The notes: a model not told the origin generated them from the sequence alone. Counted from the first letter of the stretch, positions 8,273-21,032 are shown. The stretch: DNA of 64,000 nt from Butyrivibrio proteoclasticus B316 (GCF_000145035.1 NC_014387.1:2470001-2534000); one strand, 5' to 3'. Program-made: numbers and translations.

Positions 8273-10765
8273 TCACACAATCATTTCTTCCATTGTGTCA
8301 ACACTTATCGTGAAAGGTTCTTCAAGCTTAATATAGTTTTCGATCTTGTGTGCAACCCCAGACATAATGAAAGTTACTCCGTTAAACAGCTGCTCGGTTA
8401 TGACTGCTGTAGCATTATTACTGTTTTCTATGGTAACATCCATTAGCCTTAGTTTTTTCTTTATATCTTCAATCTGGTGCTCTTTGACACTTGTAGCAGC
8501 ACTTATCTTTATTTTCCACTGCATCTGTTCTCTGCTGCTGACAGCGCCAATTTCCTGAAGTCTTTCTTTTTCTGCCCTGAGGGTATTAAGTTCCTCTTCC
8601 TTACGAAGAAGCTCTTTTTGCAGGTTTCTGTAATCAACCTGAAATTCTGTAGACAGCCCAAGATTTATAGTTGTCTTGACCCCACCTTTGCTTCCGACGT
8701 TAGCAGCCTCAAGTCCAAAGCTGGTCTGCAGTGTACCGCCATATAAAACGCCGTCTTTCCCGACGATCTTAACCTTTTCCTTGGCTGCAATATCACAATT
8801 GACAATTGCATTGGCATAGACATTCTGTGCCTTGACTGATACTCTTTCCAGATATTTGGCAGAAACATTGCCAGCTGCCTCTATTCCGCCTCTGACAGGG
8901 CACGTTGCCCCGCCCTTAATGACCACATTTCCTCCGCTTGTGATAAAAGAGCTGGTTACATGGCCACTGATTATGACATCTCCGGTTGCATGAATCTCTG
9001 AGCCGGAATCCACATCACCAGTAACAAGAAGGCTTCCGTCCACTCTGACAATCTTGTCTGTAAGTTTAACTTCAGACATAACTGTAAGCTTTGTTATGTT
9101 GATCTCACTTTCAGAATATGACAATATCCCCTTGTACTTGGCAACATAGGTCACTCTGTCGTTCATCACCATAAATCCCTCTCCTCTTAGGACTGGGATC
9201 TCGTGACCTCTTTTAGCAGGAATAACATTTCCAAAAATATCACTTCCATCAGATCCTGCGGTTGCCTTGTGATACACGGCAACTACGCTTCCGACGTTTA
9301 CTCTGTTGACTGCATCAAGTCTCGAACAGTCTATACTGCCATCTTCGTTTTCTATAAAGCCAAAAGAATTATCTCTGTCAAAACAGTATTCATAATATCC
9401 ATTAGTTCCATCCACAGCATCAATTCCTGTAGCAATAAGGACTTTCTCACCAGGATGACTTAACAGATTCTCGATTGTTTTCTGATCAATAGTGCTCTTA
9501 ATATTGCACTTTTCAAGGAATTTCATGATTATCTCAGGTGTATACACACTTTTCCTGGCTTTTGGCGGAAGTGTCATGTAACCGAGCATCTGGCCACATT
9601 CTACAGACAAAAAAGATTTCTTGTTAGCCAGCATCTGTCCAAGAAGATTAGCTTTCTTACTACCATCATCCTCTGCGTTTTCCGTAAATTCATTAACAAG
9701 GCTCTTTTCATAGAACTCACCGGAAAGCATCTGCCCTCTGATTCGTCTCATATCTTTGGCAGTATACATAAATGATGAGTACTGGCTTACATCCAGACCA
9801 TCCTCAAGACCAAGACGTATTTCCCTCATCTGATCTGCCCAGTACAAAGGATTGCTATACAGAGATATATTTATCTGATTTTCAAGCCCAAGACGCATTT
9901 CATGCATCTGTTGCCAGTTAAAACAGGAATCAGCATATTCCTCTACCGGAAGTCCCTTTTCCAGCCCAAGGCGAACTTCCTTAATTGCATCTGAGCGCAT
10001 ATCAGGAGATATATATTTATCAAGATCGAGTACTTCCTTGATTCCAATGCAGATTTCTTCAAGTTGTTCCGCATCATAACCGCTTTGTATATATTTATTT
10101 ATGTTTATGTTATCTTTAAAAGCTTTGTGGAGCTGATCCAGAATTCCATAATGGTATTTATGTATTTTTTCCTTATCAAAGAAAAGCCCATCCTCAGCGC
10201 TTTCTCTGATGACCCTCATTTTCATGTAAGGCACATCTACGTATGCATAATCAGATACATCAAGCTGGGCTTCAAGACCTTTTCTGATCTCTCGCATCTG
10301 CATATAGTCAAATGCTGGATCCATGTAGAAAATAATAGGAAAATCGGGTGATATCGCAAGGCCCTTTCTGATTTCTCGCATTTGCTCTGCCAGATAGTCT
10401 TTGCGTGCGTAAACAGATACATCAATTTTGTTAACTAATCCCTTTCTGATCTGAAATACCTGTTGTGTATCAAAACCCTGTTCCCTATATGAAGACATGT
10501 CAAATCCCTGACGCATTTCAAGGCGCATCTCTTCCATTTCAAGCCAGGATAATTTAGGATTAAGATATTTGTTGACATCAACCTTATCCGCTATTCCTTT
10601 ACGTATTTCAGCAAGTTGCAGAGGATTGTATTCATTTTTGAATTTACGAACATCAACTCCCAATTCCAAGAGGAGCTGGGCCTCACGTTCATAGGAACCC
10701 TTATCAAAAGAATTTATGCCTGAATAAATGCTGAATTCTTTCTTTTTACTATTCTTAACTGACAT
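8273..10765 (-). CDS. FapA/DUF342 family protein with N-terminal EIRxGL repeats
   Basis: The C-terminal half is a FapA (DUF342) domain: a beta-helix core with repeated short strands such as GDVVISGHVTSSFITSGGNVVIKGG (split in the protein by glycine turns), then a coiled coil (KELLRKEEELNTLRAEKERL). FapA proteins are linked to flagellar assembly or spore/surface polymers; the exact role is unknown. The N-terminal ~370 residues consist of about eleven degenerate units of 26-28 residues around a core like QMREIRKGLEAQLDVSDY. I start at the ATG at 10765 (830 residues): a promoter at 10815-10843 overlaps the alternative TTG start at 10843, so the longer form would not be transcribed. Confidence 0.8.
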   Translation of the reverse strand: MSVKNSKKKEFSIYSGINSFDKGSYEREAQLLLELGVDVRKFKNEYNPLQLAEIRKGIADKVDVNKYLNPKLSWLEMEEMRLEMRQGFDMSSYREQGFDTQQVFQIRKGLVNKIDVSVYARKDYLAEQMREIRKGLAISPDFPIIFYMDPAFDYMQMREIRKGLEAQLDVSDYAYVDVPYMKMRVIRESAEDGLFFDKEKIHKYHYGILDQLHKAFKDNININKYIQSGYDAEQLEEICIGIKEVLDLDKYISPDMRSDAIKEVRLGLEKGLPVEEYADSCFNWQQMHEMRLGLENQINISLYSNPLYWADQMREIRLGLEDGLDVSQYSSFMYTAKDMRRIRGQMLSGEFYEKSLVNEFTENAEDDGSKKANLLGQMLANKKSFLSVECGQMLGYMTLPPKARKSVYTPEIIMKFLEKCNIKSTIDQKTIENLLSHPGEKVLIATGIDAVDGTNGYYEYCFDRDNSFGFIENEDGSIDCSRLDAVNRVNVGSVVAVYHKATAGSDGSDIFGNVIPAKRGHEIPVLRGEGFMVMNDRVTYVAKYKGILSYSESEINITKLTVMSEVKLTDKIVRVDGSLLVTGDVDSGSEIHATGDVIISGHVTSSFITSGGNVVIKGGATCPVRGGIEAAGNVSAKYLERVSVKAQNVYANAIVNCDIAAKEKVKIVGKDGVLYGGTLQTSFGLEAANVGSKGGVKTTINLGLSTEFQVDYRNLQKELLRKEEELNTLRAEKERLQEIGAVSSREQMQWKIKISAATSVKEHQIEDIKKKLRLMDVTIENSNNATAVITEQLFNGVTFIMSGVAHKIENYIKLEEPFTISVDTMEEMIV

Positions 10766-10814
10766 ATATTCGCTTACCACCCTGTTCAAGATAAATCCGC
10801 ATAACTTCATTGTG

Positions 10815-10843
10815 ATTGTATAAAAATAGGTATCAGGGTTCAA
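10815..10843 (-). promoter_or_regulatory. Predicted sigma-A promoter of the FapA-like gene
   Basis: TTGAAC (10843..10838), a 17-base spacer and TACAAT (10820..10815) on the minus strand. This puts the transcript start near 10808 and leaves an untranslated leader of about 40 bases before the ATG at 10765. Confidence 0.6.
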
Positions 10844-10914
10844 TTAAGCCATAATTAAAATACTGAAAAAAAAGAATTTTCAATATGCTTGTTATTTAAT
10901 ACTAATTTAAGGGA

Positions 10915-10948
10915 ACAGAAAAGAGCTGATGACTTGCGTCATCAGCTC
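10915..10948 (-). terminator. Terminator after the S1 gene
   Basis: An 11-bp perfect stem (10923-10933 with 10938-10948) with a 4-base loop is followed on the minus strand by TTTTCTGTT. It lies 24 bp after the S1 stop and ends the tetR-to-S1 operon. Confidence 0.85.
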
Positions 10949-10971
10949 AATAAATCTTAATAATACTTTAA

Positions 10972-12111
10972 TTAGTTCTCTTCGTTCTGCTCAGCGATAA
11001 CCTTGTCGATATCAACAGATACTACATCGCCGTCCTCTGCAGGAGCTTCTTCCTTCTCAGGAGCAAACATAGCCTTGATTGAAAGAGAAATCTTCTTCTC
11101 ATCCTCGTTGAAATCAACGATCTTAGCTTCTACTTCCTGACCAACCTTGAGTACATCAGCAGGCTTCTCAACATGCTCCTTGGCAATCTGTGAAACATGA
11201 AGAAGTGCATCAATACCAGGCTCAAGCTCTACGAAAGCACCGAAGTCTGTCATTCTGGCAACCTTACCCTTAACAACGTTGCCTACAGCATACTTCTCTG
11301 TAGCATCCTTCCAAGGGTTCTCATCATCGAACTTTCTGGAAAGAGCAATCTTGCTGCCATCAATTGACTTAACAAGAACCTTAACTGTATCTCCAATCTT
11401 GAAGACCTTCTTAGGGCTCTCAACTCTTCCCCAGCTCATCTCTGAGATGTGAAGGAGTCCGTCAGCACCACCAAGATCAATGAATGCACCGAAATCTGTA
11501 ACATTCTTAACTACGCCGTCTACTACGTCGCCAGCCTTGATCGTATCAAAGAGCTTCTTGGCAGCTTCAGCCTTCTCAGCTGAAACAAGCATCTTGCGGT
11601 TACCGATATATCTGCGTCTCTTAGGATTGTACTCAGTTACAACGAACTGAATCTCCTGATCCTGATACTTGGAAAGATCCTTCTCATAGCTATCAGAAAC
11701 AAGGCTTGCAGGGATGAAGATCCTAACTTCATCAACTACAACTGTAAGGCCACCCTCAAGTACCTGTACAACCTTAGCTGTAAGTACTTCCTTGTTGTTG
11801 AAGGCCTCTTCAATTCTCTTGTTGCCTCTGTCAATGGCAAGTCTCTTGTATGAAAGAATAACCTGTCCGTCAGCGTCGTTGGTCTTAAGAACCTTAACAT
11901 CCATTGTATCGCCAACTTTAACGGCGGTTGTAAGATCAATACTGTTGTCGTTGCTGTATTCGTTCTTGGTAAGAACACCATCGGACTTGTATCCGATGTT
12001 GAGGATTATCTCATCAGGCTTAACGTCAATAACAGTTCCCTCAACAACCTCCCCTGTGTGAATTGTTTTGAACGATTCGTTAAGCATCTGTTCAAAAGTT
12101 TGTTCTGACAT
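10972..12111 (-). CDS. rpsA: Ribosomal protein S1-like protein (four S1 domains)
   Basis: RNA-binding protein with four S1 (OB-fold) domains at about 15-85, 100-165, 190-260 and 275-345. The last two carry the best-conserved pattern, VTDFGAFIDLGGADGLLHISE and MTDFGAFVELEPGIDALLHVSQ. The acidic C-terminal tail (about 350-379) is not an S1 domain. The length of 379 residues fits the short S1 proteins of Firmicutes, which may not be a true ribosomal S1. Its start overlaps the 3' end of ispH by 20 bp, an arrangement common in Clostridia, so the two are translated from one mRNA. Confidence 0.92.
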   Translation of the reverse strand: MSEQTFEQMLNESFKTIHTGEVVEGTVIDVKPDEIILNIGYKSDGVLTKNEYSNDNSIDLTTAVKVGDTMDVKVLKTNDADGQVILSYKRLAIDRGNKRIEEAFNNKEVLTAKVVQVLEGGLTVVVDEVRIFIPASLVSDSYEKDLSKYQDQEIQFVVTEYNPKRRRYIGNRKMLVSAEKAEAAKKLFDTIKAGDVVDGVVKNVTDFGAFIDLGGADGLLHISEMSWGRVESPKKVFKIGDTVKVLVKSIDGSKIALSRKFDDENPWKDATEKYAVGNVVKGKVARMTDFGAFVELEPGIDALLHVSQIAKEHVEKPADVLKVGQEVEAKIVDFNEDEKKISLSIKAMFAPEKEEAPAEDGDVVSVDIDKVIAEQNEEN

Positions 12112-12952
12112 AATTCTGAACCTCCTCGATAATGTTCTTAGGGGTCGATGCCCCGGCAGTAATCCCTACGAGCTTAACATTTTCTGTCAAATTTAAATGC
12201 AAGTCCTCTAGGGTTTGAATAAAATATGTGTCAGCACACTTCTCCTTGCAGATTTCATATAGTTTTCTGGAATTAGAACTGTGCGCACCACCAATTACTA
12301 TCATGGCATCAGCTTTAGAGGCTATCTCTTCAGCTTCTGTCTGACGTTCATCAGTTGCATTGCATATAGTATTCACAATATTAATATTGTAACCGTTATT
12401 TTTGAAGATTTCAACGGTTTCTTGAAATTTCTTCTTGTTGAATGTAGTCTGGGCCACAAGTGTGTAATCCAGTTCCCTGTTTTCGTCGAATTTCTCAGCG
12501 CTTTCAGGGCCGTCGATCACGTAAACCTTTCCCTGAACATAGCTTACGATACCTTCGACCTCGGGATGATTGGCGCTGCCTACAACTATTATGCTCTTGC
12601 CCTTCTGACTCTCCTCTGCGACTACCTTGTGGATTCTCTTAACAAAAGGACAGGTTGCATCAACTATATTAAGTCCGGTCTCTTCAAGAGCAGCCTGAGC
12701 TTTTCTGGTAACACCATGAGATCTGATAACAATTGTTCCCTTTTGACCCTTGAGGCCTTCGATATCAGCTTCACTTTCGATCACTCTGACACCTTTTTTC
12801 TCCAGATCTGAAACTACTGTTTCATTGTGGATAATAGGCCCGTAGGTATAGATGTTGCCTGCGTCAGTTCTGTCAATCTGCTCATAAACAGTATCAACCG
12901 CCTTGGTCACGCCAAAGCAAAAGCCTGCGTGCTGTGCTACTATAACTTCCAT
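12092..12952 (-). CDS. ispH: 4-hydroxy-3-methylbut-2-enyl diphosphate reductase
   Basis: Last enzyme of the MEP isoprenoid pathway; reduces HMBPP to IPP and DMAPP with a 4Fe-4S centre. The three cluster cysteines are visible in HAGFCFGV (Cys12), DATCPFVKRIH (about 96) and NTICNATDERQ (about 193). The conserved histidines and the IGGAHSSNSRKL and AGASTP motifs are also present. The length of 286 residues is normal. It overlaps the S1 gene and follows cmk by 115 bp. Confidence 0.96.
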   Translation of the reverse strand: MEVIVAQHAGFCFGVTKAVDTVYEQIDRTDAGNIYTYGPIIHNETVVSDLEKKGVRVIESEADIEGLKGQKGTIVIRSHGVTRKAQAALEETGLNIVDATCPFVKRIHKVVAEESQKGKSIIVVGSANHPEVEGIVSYVQGKVYVIDGPESAEKFDENRELDYTLVAQTTFNKKKFQETVEIFKNNGYNINIVNTICNATDERQTEAEEIASKADAMIVIGGAHSSNSRKLYEICKEKCADTYFIQTLEDLHLNLTENVKLVGITAGASTPKNIIEEVQNYVRTNF

Positions 12953-13067
12953 TTCTGTGTTTGCTCCAACATTATGATATACGAATTACTGCGCTCCTTA
13001 TAAGCTCTCGCAATTCTACATCATAATTATTATACCAAATTAAACTGTAACAAATTGATTTTATTTA

Positions 13068-13730
13068 TCAAATTTTTTCTTTATAAAGATCTACAATCCT
13101 GCGGGCAACTTCATCAATAGTCATATCTGAAGAGTCTACAAGTACTGCGTCCTCTGCCTGCATAAGAGGTGAATTCTCTCTGTGCATGTCCCTGTAATCT
13201 CTATCGATAATATCCTTCTCGATGACGTCTATATTACACTCAACGCCCTTAGCTGTAAGTTCCTTGAATCTGCGCTCTGCTCTTACTCTTGAACTTGCTG
13301 TTAGATAAACCTTTAATGTGGCATCCGGAAGAACTACAGTACCTATATCTCTTCCATCCATTACTACATCAGTTGATTTAGCAAGCTTCTGCTGCAGCTC
13401 AACAAGTTTTTTCCTGACATCTCCGTTTGCACTGCTGGAAGAAGCCATCTTGCCAACTTCCTCATTTCTGATCTTGCCGTTGACGTTTTCATCATTAAGA
13501 AAAACTACCTGCTCACCATTCTCATATTTGATAGTGATATCAGCATCCTGACATGTTGCGCTGATCTTGTCTGAATCATCAGGAGCCACATTGTTATTTA
13601 TCATGAAAAGAGCCATCGCTCTGTACATTGCTCCTGTATCAACATATACAAAACCAAGTTCCTTAGCCACAAGCTTGGCAATTGTACTCTTTCCTGCTCC
13701 GGCAGGTCCGTCTATTGCAATATTACCCAT
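13068..13730 (-). CDS. cmk: Cytidylate kinase
   Basis: Phosphorylates CMP and dCMP. It has the P-loop GPAGAGKSTIAK (8-19), the CMP-binding region YVDTGAMYRAMA (29-40) and the motif VMDGRDIGTVVLP (about 128-140). The length of 220 residues is normal. It lies 30 bp after the FAD oxidoreductase gene and upstream of ispH, a gene order that is common in Clostridia. Confidence 0.96.
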   Translation of the reverse strand: MGNIAIDGPAGAGKSTIAKLVAKELGFVYVDTGAMYRAMALFMINNNVAPDDSDKISATCQDADITIKYENGEQVVFLNDENVNGKIRNEEVGKMASSSSANGDVRKKLVELQQKLAKSTDVVMDGRDIGTVVLPDATLKVYLTASSRVRAERRFKELTAKGVECNIDVIEKDIIDRDYRDMHRENSPLMQAEDAVLVDSSDMTIDEVARRIVDLYKEKI

Positions 13731-13760
13731 TATATTTACTCCTTGAATATCTTTTTCTTT

Positions 13761-15011
13761 TTACTCAGCAGCACTAAGCCCTGCCAAATGTCCTGTAGAC
13801 CAGGCAACCTGAAGGTTAAAGCCTCCTGTCTCTGTATCTACATCTATAACTTCTCCGGCAAAATACAGTCCCTTGACCAGTTTGGATTCCATCGTTGAGG
13901 GATTGATCTCTTTAACATTTACTCCGCCCCTTGTAATGATCGCTTCATTAAAGCTTCTGGTTCCAGTTACAGTCATAGGCAGATTCTTGATCAGAGTAAC
14001 AAAAGCGCTTCTCTCTTCTTTGGTGATCTCATTAACTTTTTTATCAGGGTCGATTCCGGAAAGTCTGATCATAACAGGAATCAGTTTACTTGGGAATAGT
14101 CCGCCCAAAATATTCTTAAAAGCTTTATTGAGCCCTTCCTCAAAGTCCCTTAAAACCCTCTTGTCAAGCTGTTCCTCTGTAAGTGCCGGCTTAAGATCAA
14201 GTAGAAGTCTTGCTTCCCTGGAAGGATCATAGTGACAACTGGCTGTGAGAACCAGTGGACCGCTCACACCAAAGTGGGTAAAAAGCATCTCGCCAAAGCC
14301 GTCATATACAGGCTTTTCTTTCTTTTTGCCGCCCTTAGTTCCATCCGCTGCTGCAGATGACTTTCCCTTTGGTTTCAGGAACATCTTGAGTCCGACATTT
14401 CTAAGTGAGAGTCCCTGCAGATCCCTGCACCAGTCCTCTGCGATTTCAAAGGGAACAAGTGAAGGAAGCGGAGTAACTACAGAATGTCCAAGTTCCTCTG
14501 CAAATTTATAGCCATCTCCTGTCGAGCCTGTGGAGGGATATGAGACTCCTCCCGTGCAGATGATCACACTGTCAAACTCTTCTCTTGTTATTGGGTCATC
14601 ACCACTACAATAAGTAACAGCACTTACTGCTCCATTCATGGCCTCAACTGACAGAACCGTAGTCCCAAACTGGACATTTACTCCTGCCCTGACTACTGCT
14701 TTGTACAAAGTATTTATTATATCTGATGAGTGATCAGAAACAGGAAAAACTCTGTCTCCACGCTCAACCTTAAGTTTACAGCCATTACTTTCAAAAAAGT
14801 CCATGACTGCCCTGTTATCATAATCATAAATCGCACTGTACAAAAATCTCGGGTTTCTTTTGACAAATCCGAAATAATCCTCCACTGCGCAGGCATTTGT
14901 CACATTACATCTGCCCTTTCCGGTTATGTAAATCTTTTTACCGGGCTTTTCATTCTTTTCAAAAATAGTGACGCTCCCGCTGCTCTGCGCAGCAGCAAGC
15001 GCCGCCATCAT
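13761..15011 (-). CDS. NAD(P)/FAD-dependent oxidoreductase (HI0933/BaiN family), 5' end frameshifted
   Basis: The flavoprotein of the HI0933-like family is recognisable from PGKKIYITGKGRCNVTNAC, the SYPSTGSTGDGYKFAEELGHS segment and the C-terminal TGGFNLQVAWSTGHLAG. The readable frame starts at an ATG at 15011 and lacks the Rossmann GxGxxG. That motif (FAVIGCGAAG) is encoded directly upstream in the same frame but behind an in-frame TGA. The natural ATG at 15051, which overlaps the RpiR stop as ATGA, is one base out of frame. Removing one A of the AAAA run at 15042-15045 joins both parts into a normal 430-residue protein. So this is a one-base insertion: a real mutation, a sequence error, or slippage. 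Confidence 0.75.
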   Translation of the reverse strand: MMAALAAAQSSGSVTIFEKNEKPGKKIYITGKGRCNVTNACAVEDYFGFVKRNPRFLYSAIYDYDNRAVMDFFESNGCKLKVERGDRVFPVSDHSSDIINTLYKAVVRAGVNVQFGTTVLSVEAMNGAVSAVTYCSGDDPITREEFDSVIICTGGVSYPSTGSTGDGYKFAEELGHSVVTPLPSLVPFEIAEDWCRDLQGLSLRNVGLKMFLKPKGKSSAAADGTKGGKKKEKPVYDGFGEMLFTHFGVSGPLVLTASCHYDPSREARLLLDLKPALTEEQLDKRVLRDFEEGLNKAFKNILGGLFPSKLIPVMIRLSGIDPDKKVNEITKEERSAFVTLIKNLPMTVTGTRSFNEAIITRGGVNVKEINPSTMESKLVKGLYFAGEVIDVDTETGGFNLQVAWSTGHLAGLSAAE

Positions 15012-15047
15012 TCCGGCCGCTCCGCAGCCGATAACTGCAAATTTTCT

Positions 15048-15986
15048 TCATTTATAATTTTCCTTATTTCTGGTAAGCGGATAACCGATCATCGGCGCAT
15101 CTGACGCAAAATCAATCTCGTCATTCATATACACCTGATAGTTATTCCAGGTTTCTTCCAGCATTTTGAGATCTGCCTGAACTTCCTGAGGCTTTCTCAT
15201 GCAAAGTGCCACAACCAAAGCATTTATCACACTAAGCGGTGCTGTAAGCGAATCAACTATAGATGCCATCTCGCTTTTGGCAAGAAGATTACACGAGGAA
15301 TAAAGATTCATTGGAGAATGTACCGAATCAGTTATCGTTATAACCTTGGCATTCCTGTCGTTGGCAAACTCCATACATTTGAGTGTACGCATGGAATATC
15401 TAGGGAAACTGATACCTATGATACAGTCCCTGTCCCCAATCCTGATCATCTGCTCAAACATCTCACTGATGCTGGTAGTCTTGATCAAAACATTATTGCC
15501 TCTGATAATATTCAGATAAAAATGTAAAAAATCTGCTAAAGGCTCACAGGACCTAAGGCCTACAATATACACCGTTCTGGCTTTGAGAATAATATCAACA
15601 GCTGTCCTAAAGGCAGCAACATCAATATTATTGATAGTATGCTCGATATTGGAAATATCTGAATGAAGGATTGCCGATAATATCTCTCCTTCACTGCTCT
15701 TACCAAATCGTCGTCCGACCTTCTCTACAGATCCAAATTTATCGCTGACCCAGGCAGCGAGTGCTTTCTGAAAAGCGGGATAGCCATCATAGCCAAGACT
15801 CATGGCAAAGCGAACCACAGTGGATTCGCTCATCCCAACTATTTTACCAAGTTCTGCAGCAGTCATAAAAACTGCCTGTTCATAATGATCACAAATATAT
15901 GTGGCAATTGATTTCTTGCCCTTACTCATCTTGGAGTAGCATTCGTTAATTCTGGTGATTACATCTACACCTTCTTCAAACCGCAT
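15048..15986 (-). CDS. MurR/RpiR family transcriptional regulator
   Basis: The N-terminal helix-turn-helix (about 1-80) contains TAAELGKIVGMSESTVVRFAMSLGYDGYPAFQ, typical of the RpiR family (shown here only as the family hallmark). The C-terminal SIS sugar-phosphate binding domain (about 125-255) contains VYIVGLRSCEPLADFL and VITITDSVHSPM. Such proteins sense phosphosugars. It stands 12 bp after tetR, and its stop overlaps the start of the FAD oxidoreductase. The effector and target genes cannot be told from the sequence. Confidence 0.88.
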   Translation of the reverse strand: MRFEEGVDVITRINECYSKMSKGKKSIATYICDHYEQAVFMTAAELGKIVGMSESTVVRFAMSLGYDGYPAFQKALAAWVSDKFGSVEKVGRRFGKSSEGEILSAILHSDISNIEHTINNIDVAAFRTAVDIILKARTVYIVGLRSCEPLADFLHFYLNIIRGNNVLIKTTSISEMFEQMIRIGDRDCIIGISFPRYSMRTLKCMEFANDRNAKVITITDSVHSPMNLYSSCNLLAKSEMASIVDSLTAPLSVINALVVALCMRKPQEVQADLKMLEETWNNYQVYMNDEIDFASDAPMIGYPLTRNKENYK

Positions 15987-15998
15987 ATTACTCCCTCA

Positions 15999-16553
15999 TC
16001 AGCCAAGGCAAAAAGCCTTATAGGCAGATTCAAGCATTGCGACAGATGAAGCTTCATCAAGATCATAATCTCCTGTGACTGCCATGCATCCGGCACCATG
16101 AATAAATATCCACATCTGCATAAAGAGCTGCTGAGCATTTCCCGCTCCGCTTGCTGTGGCCTTATTGATCTCTTTAACAACGTTCTCTGTAGAACCGTTA
16201 ACAAGATCATACATGCTACGGCCTCCTGTTCCCTGACCGGAGATAAAAAGAAGTCTGAAAAGATGCGGGTATTTCTGAGCAAAACCTATATAGGCAAGTC
16301 CCAGATCTACAAAAGGTACCTCGTGAGTCTTATTAAAATCATTGTAATAATCCTCATAATAAGCTGCTGCCTTGTCGTAAACATCCTTCTTGAGACCGTC
16401 CATATTCTCATAAATACGGAAAATAGGCTGTGTTGAACATCCTGCTGCAGCTGCAAGTTTTCTGGATGTGATCTGCTCGAAGCCCTCTTTCTTGGTTATC
16501 TTAAACGCCGCATTAACAATTTCTTTTTGAGTAATGGTAGCTTTTCTAGACAT
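15999..16553 (-). CDS. TetR/AcrR family transcriptional regulator
   Basis: The N-terminal DNA-binding domain (about 1-50) has the sequence EIVNAAFKITKKEGFEQITSRKLAAAAGCS split over three helices, as in TetR proteins. The C-terminal ligand domain has FAQKYPHLFRLLFI, often seen in WHG/TetR_C variants. I start at the ATG at 16553, seven bases after GGGGAGG; a longer frame to 16598 has no ribosome binding site. It is the first gene of an operon with a good promoter at 16607-16635. Confidence 0.88.
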   Translation of the reverse strand: MSRKATITQKEIVNAAFKITKKEGFEQITSRKLAAAAGCSTQPIFRIYENMDGLKKDVYDKAAAYYEDYYNDFNKTHEVPFVDLGLAYIGFAQKYPHLFRLLFISGQGTGGRSMYDLVNGSTENVVKEINKATASGAGNAQQLFMQMWIFIHGAGCMAVTGDYDLDEASSVAMLESAYKAFCLG

Positions 16554-16606
16554 ATTTCCTCCCCGAAGTTGATAGATATACAGATATTTAAAAAGCATGC
16601 GTTATT

Positions 16607-16635
16607 ATTTTACAAAAGAAGAACTCTGATGTCAA
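16607..16635 (-). promoter_or_regulatory. Sigma-A promoter of the tetR-to-S1 operon
   Basis: On the minus strand a perfect TTGACA (16635..16630), a 17-base spacer and TAAAAT (16612..16607) lie 54 bp upstream of the tetR ATG. The -35 sits only a few bases after the T-run of the galactanase terminator. Confidence 0.75.
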
Positions 16636-16640
16636 CACGA

Positions 16641-16681
16641 CAAAAAGGCTCTGAACCAGTCAAATTCCAGTCCAGAGCCTT
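16641..16681 (-). terminator. Terminator after the GH53 galactanase gene
   Basis: A 9-bp stem (16645-16653 with 16673-16681) is followed on the minus strand by TTTTTG. It lies 17 bp after the galactanase stop and directly before the tetR promoter. Confidence 0.75.
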
Positions 16682-16697
16682 ATCTTTTGTAGAAAAA

Positions 16698-20139
<3,442 letters not shown>

Positions 20140-20235
20140 CAACGTTAATTTTTGTTAATGTCTGACAAATAACTTTATTTCGTAAAGATTTAAGTACAAT
20201 AAAATGATAAAATGAAATATATTGGATTATCATAT

Positions 20236-20260
20236 GGTGTCAAAATTTACTTTTGACACC
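20236..20260 (+). promoter_or_regulatory. Perfect inverted repeat upstream of the glycerophosphodiesterase gene
   Basis: A 10-bp perfect inverted repeat (GGTGTCAAAA at 20236-20245, TTTTGACACC at 20251-20260) with a 5-base gap lies 26 bp before the start codon. A run of six T follows after eight bases, so it could be a weak attenuator or terminator, but an operator is equally possible. Confidence 0.45.
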
Positions 20261-20286
20261 TACATCATTTTTTAAGAGGTATAGAG

Positions 20287-21018
20287 ATGAATTCACCACT
20301 TGTATGGGCTCACAGAGGAGCCAGCGGATACGCACCGGAGAACACATTGCCTGCATTTAAGCTTGCAGCTGAAATGGGAGCTGACGGAGTAGAACTTGAT
20401 GTTCAGCTGACCAAAGACGGAGTAATTGTTGTCTGTCACGACGAAAGAATTGACAGAACCAGTAACGGAGCAGGTTTTATCAGGGATTATACCCTCAAGG
20501 AACTCAAAGAATTCGATTTCTGCAATGGAAATATTGCTTACGAAGGAACCAAGATTCCCACAATGGAAGAAGTATTCGACCTTCTTGAGCCCACCGGTCT
20601 CACGATCAATATAGAGCTTAAGACAGGGGTATATTTCTATCCCGGAATAGAAGAACAAATCTTGGAACTGACAAAGCGCAAAGGATGGCTTGACAGAGTT
20701 ATCTTTTCATCTTTTAACCACTACTCCATCATGAAGATCAAAGAACTTGAGCCTGCTGCGCTGACGGGATTCTTATATGCTGACGGAACTCTGGGTATGC
20801 CCGGATATGCTGCAGAAAATGAAGTTAATGCCCTTCATCCTGCTCTCTACAATCTTCAGTATCCAGATTATATGGACGACTGCAACATGTTTGACATAGA
20901 CGTCAACGTATGGACCGTCAATTCCGAAGCAGATCTTATAAAGTGCAGAGATTACGGCGTAAATGCTGTTATCACTAATTACCCCGAAAAGGCTGTCAAA
21001 CTCTATTCACGCAACTAA
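20287..21018 (+). CDS. Glycerophosphodiester phosphodiesterase
   Basis: GDPD-family enzyme that hydrolyses glycerophosphodiesters to glycerol-3-phosphate and an alcohol. The catalytic His pair and metal ligands are visible: WAHRGASGYAPENT (His9, Arg10), GVELDVQLTKDG (Glu42, Asp44) and VVCHDERIDRT (His57), plus INIELKTG later. It is 243 residues long with no signal peptide, so it is cytoplasmic. It is followed after 14 bp by an alpha/beta hydrolase, which suggests a lipid-turnover pair. The start has an AGAGG ribosome binding site. Confidence 0.93.
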   Translation: MNSPLVWAHRGASGYAPENTLPAFKLAAEMGADGVELDVQLTKDGVIVVCHDERIDRTSNGAGFIRDYTLKELKEFDFCNGNIAYEGTKIPTMEEVFDLLEPTGLTINIELKTGVYFYPGIEEQILELTKRKGWLDRVIFSSFNHYSIMKIKELEPAALTGFLYADGTLGMPGYAAENEVNALHPALYNLQYPDYMDDCNMFDIDVNVWTVNSEADLIKCRDYGVNAVITNYPEKAVKLYSRN

Positions 21019-21032
21019 CACAGGGAGAAAAC

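Noticed and set aside
9690..10765. CRISPR-like repeated DNA
   Set aside because: The periodicity is at protein level (about 80 bp units, degenerate); no identical short DNA repeats with unique spacers.
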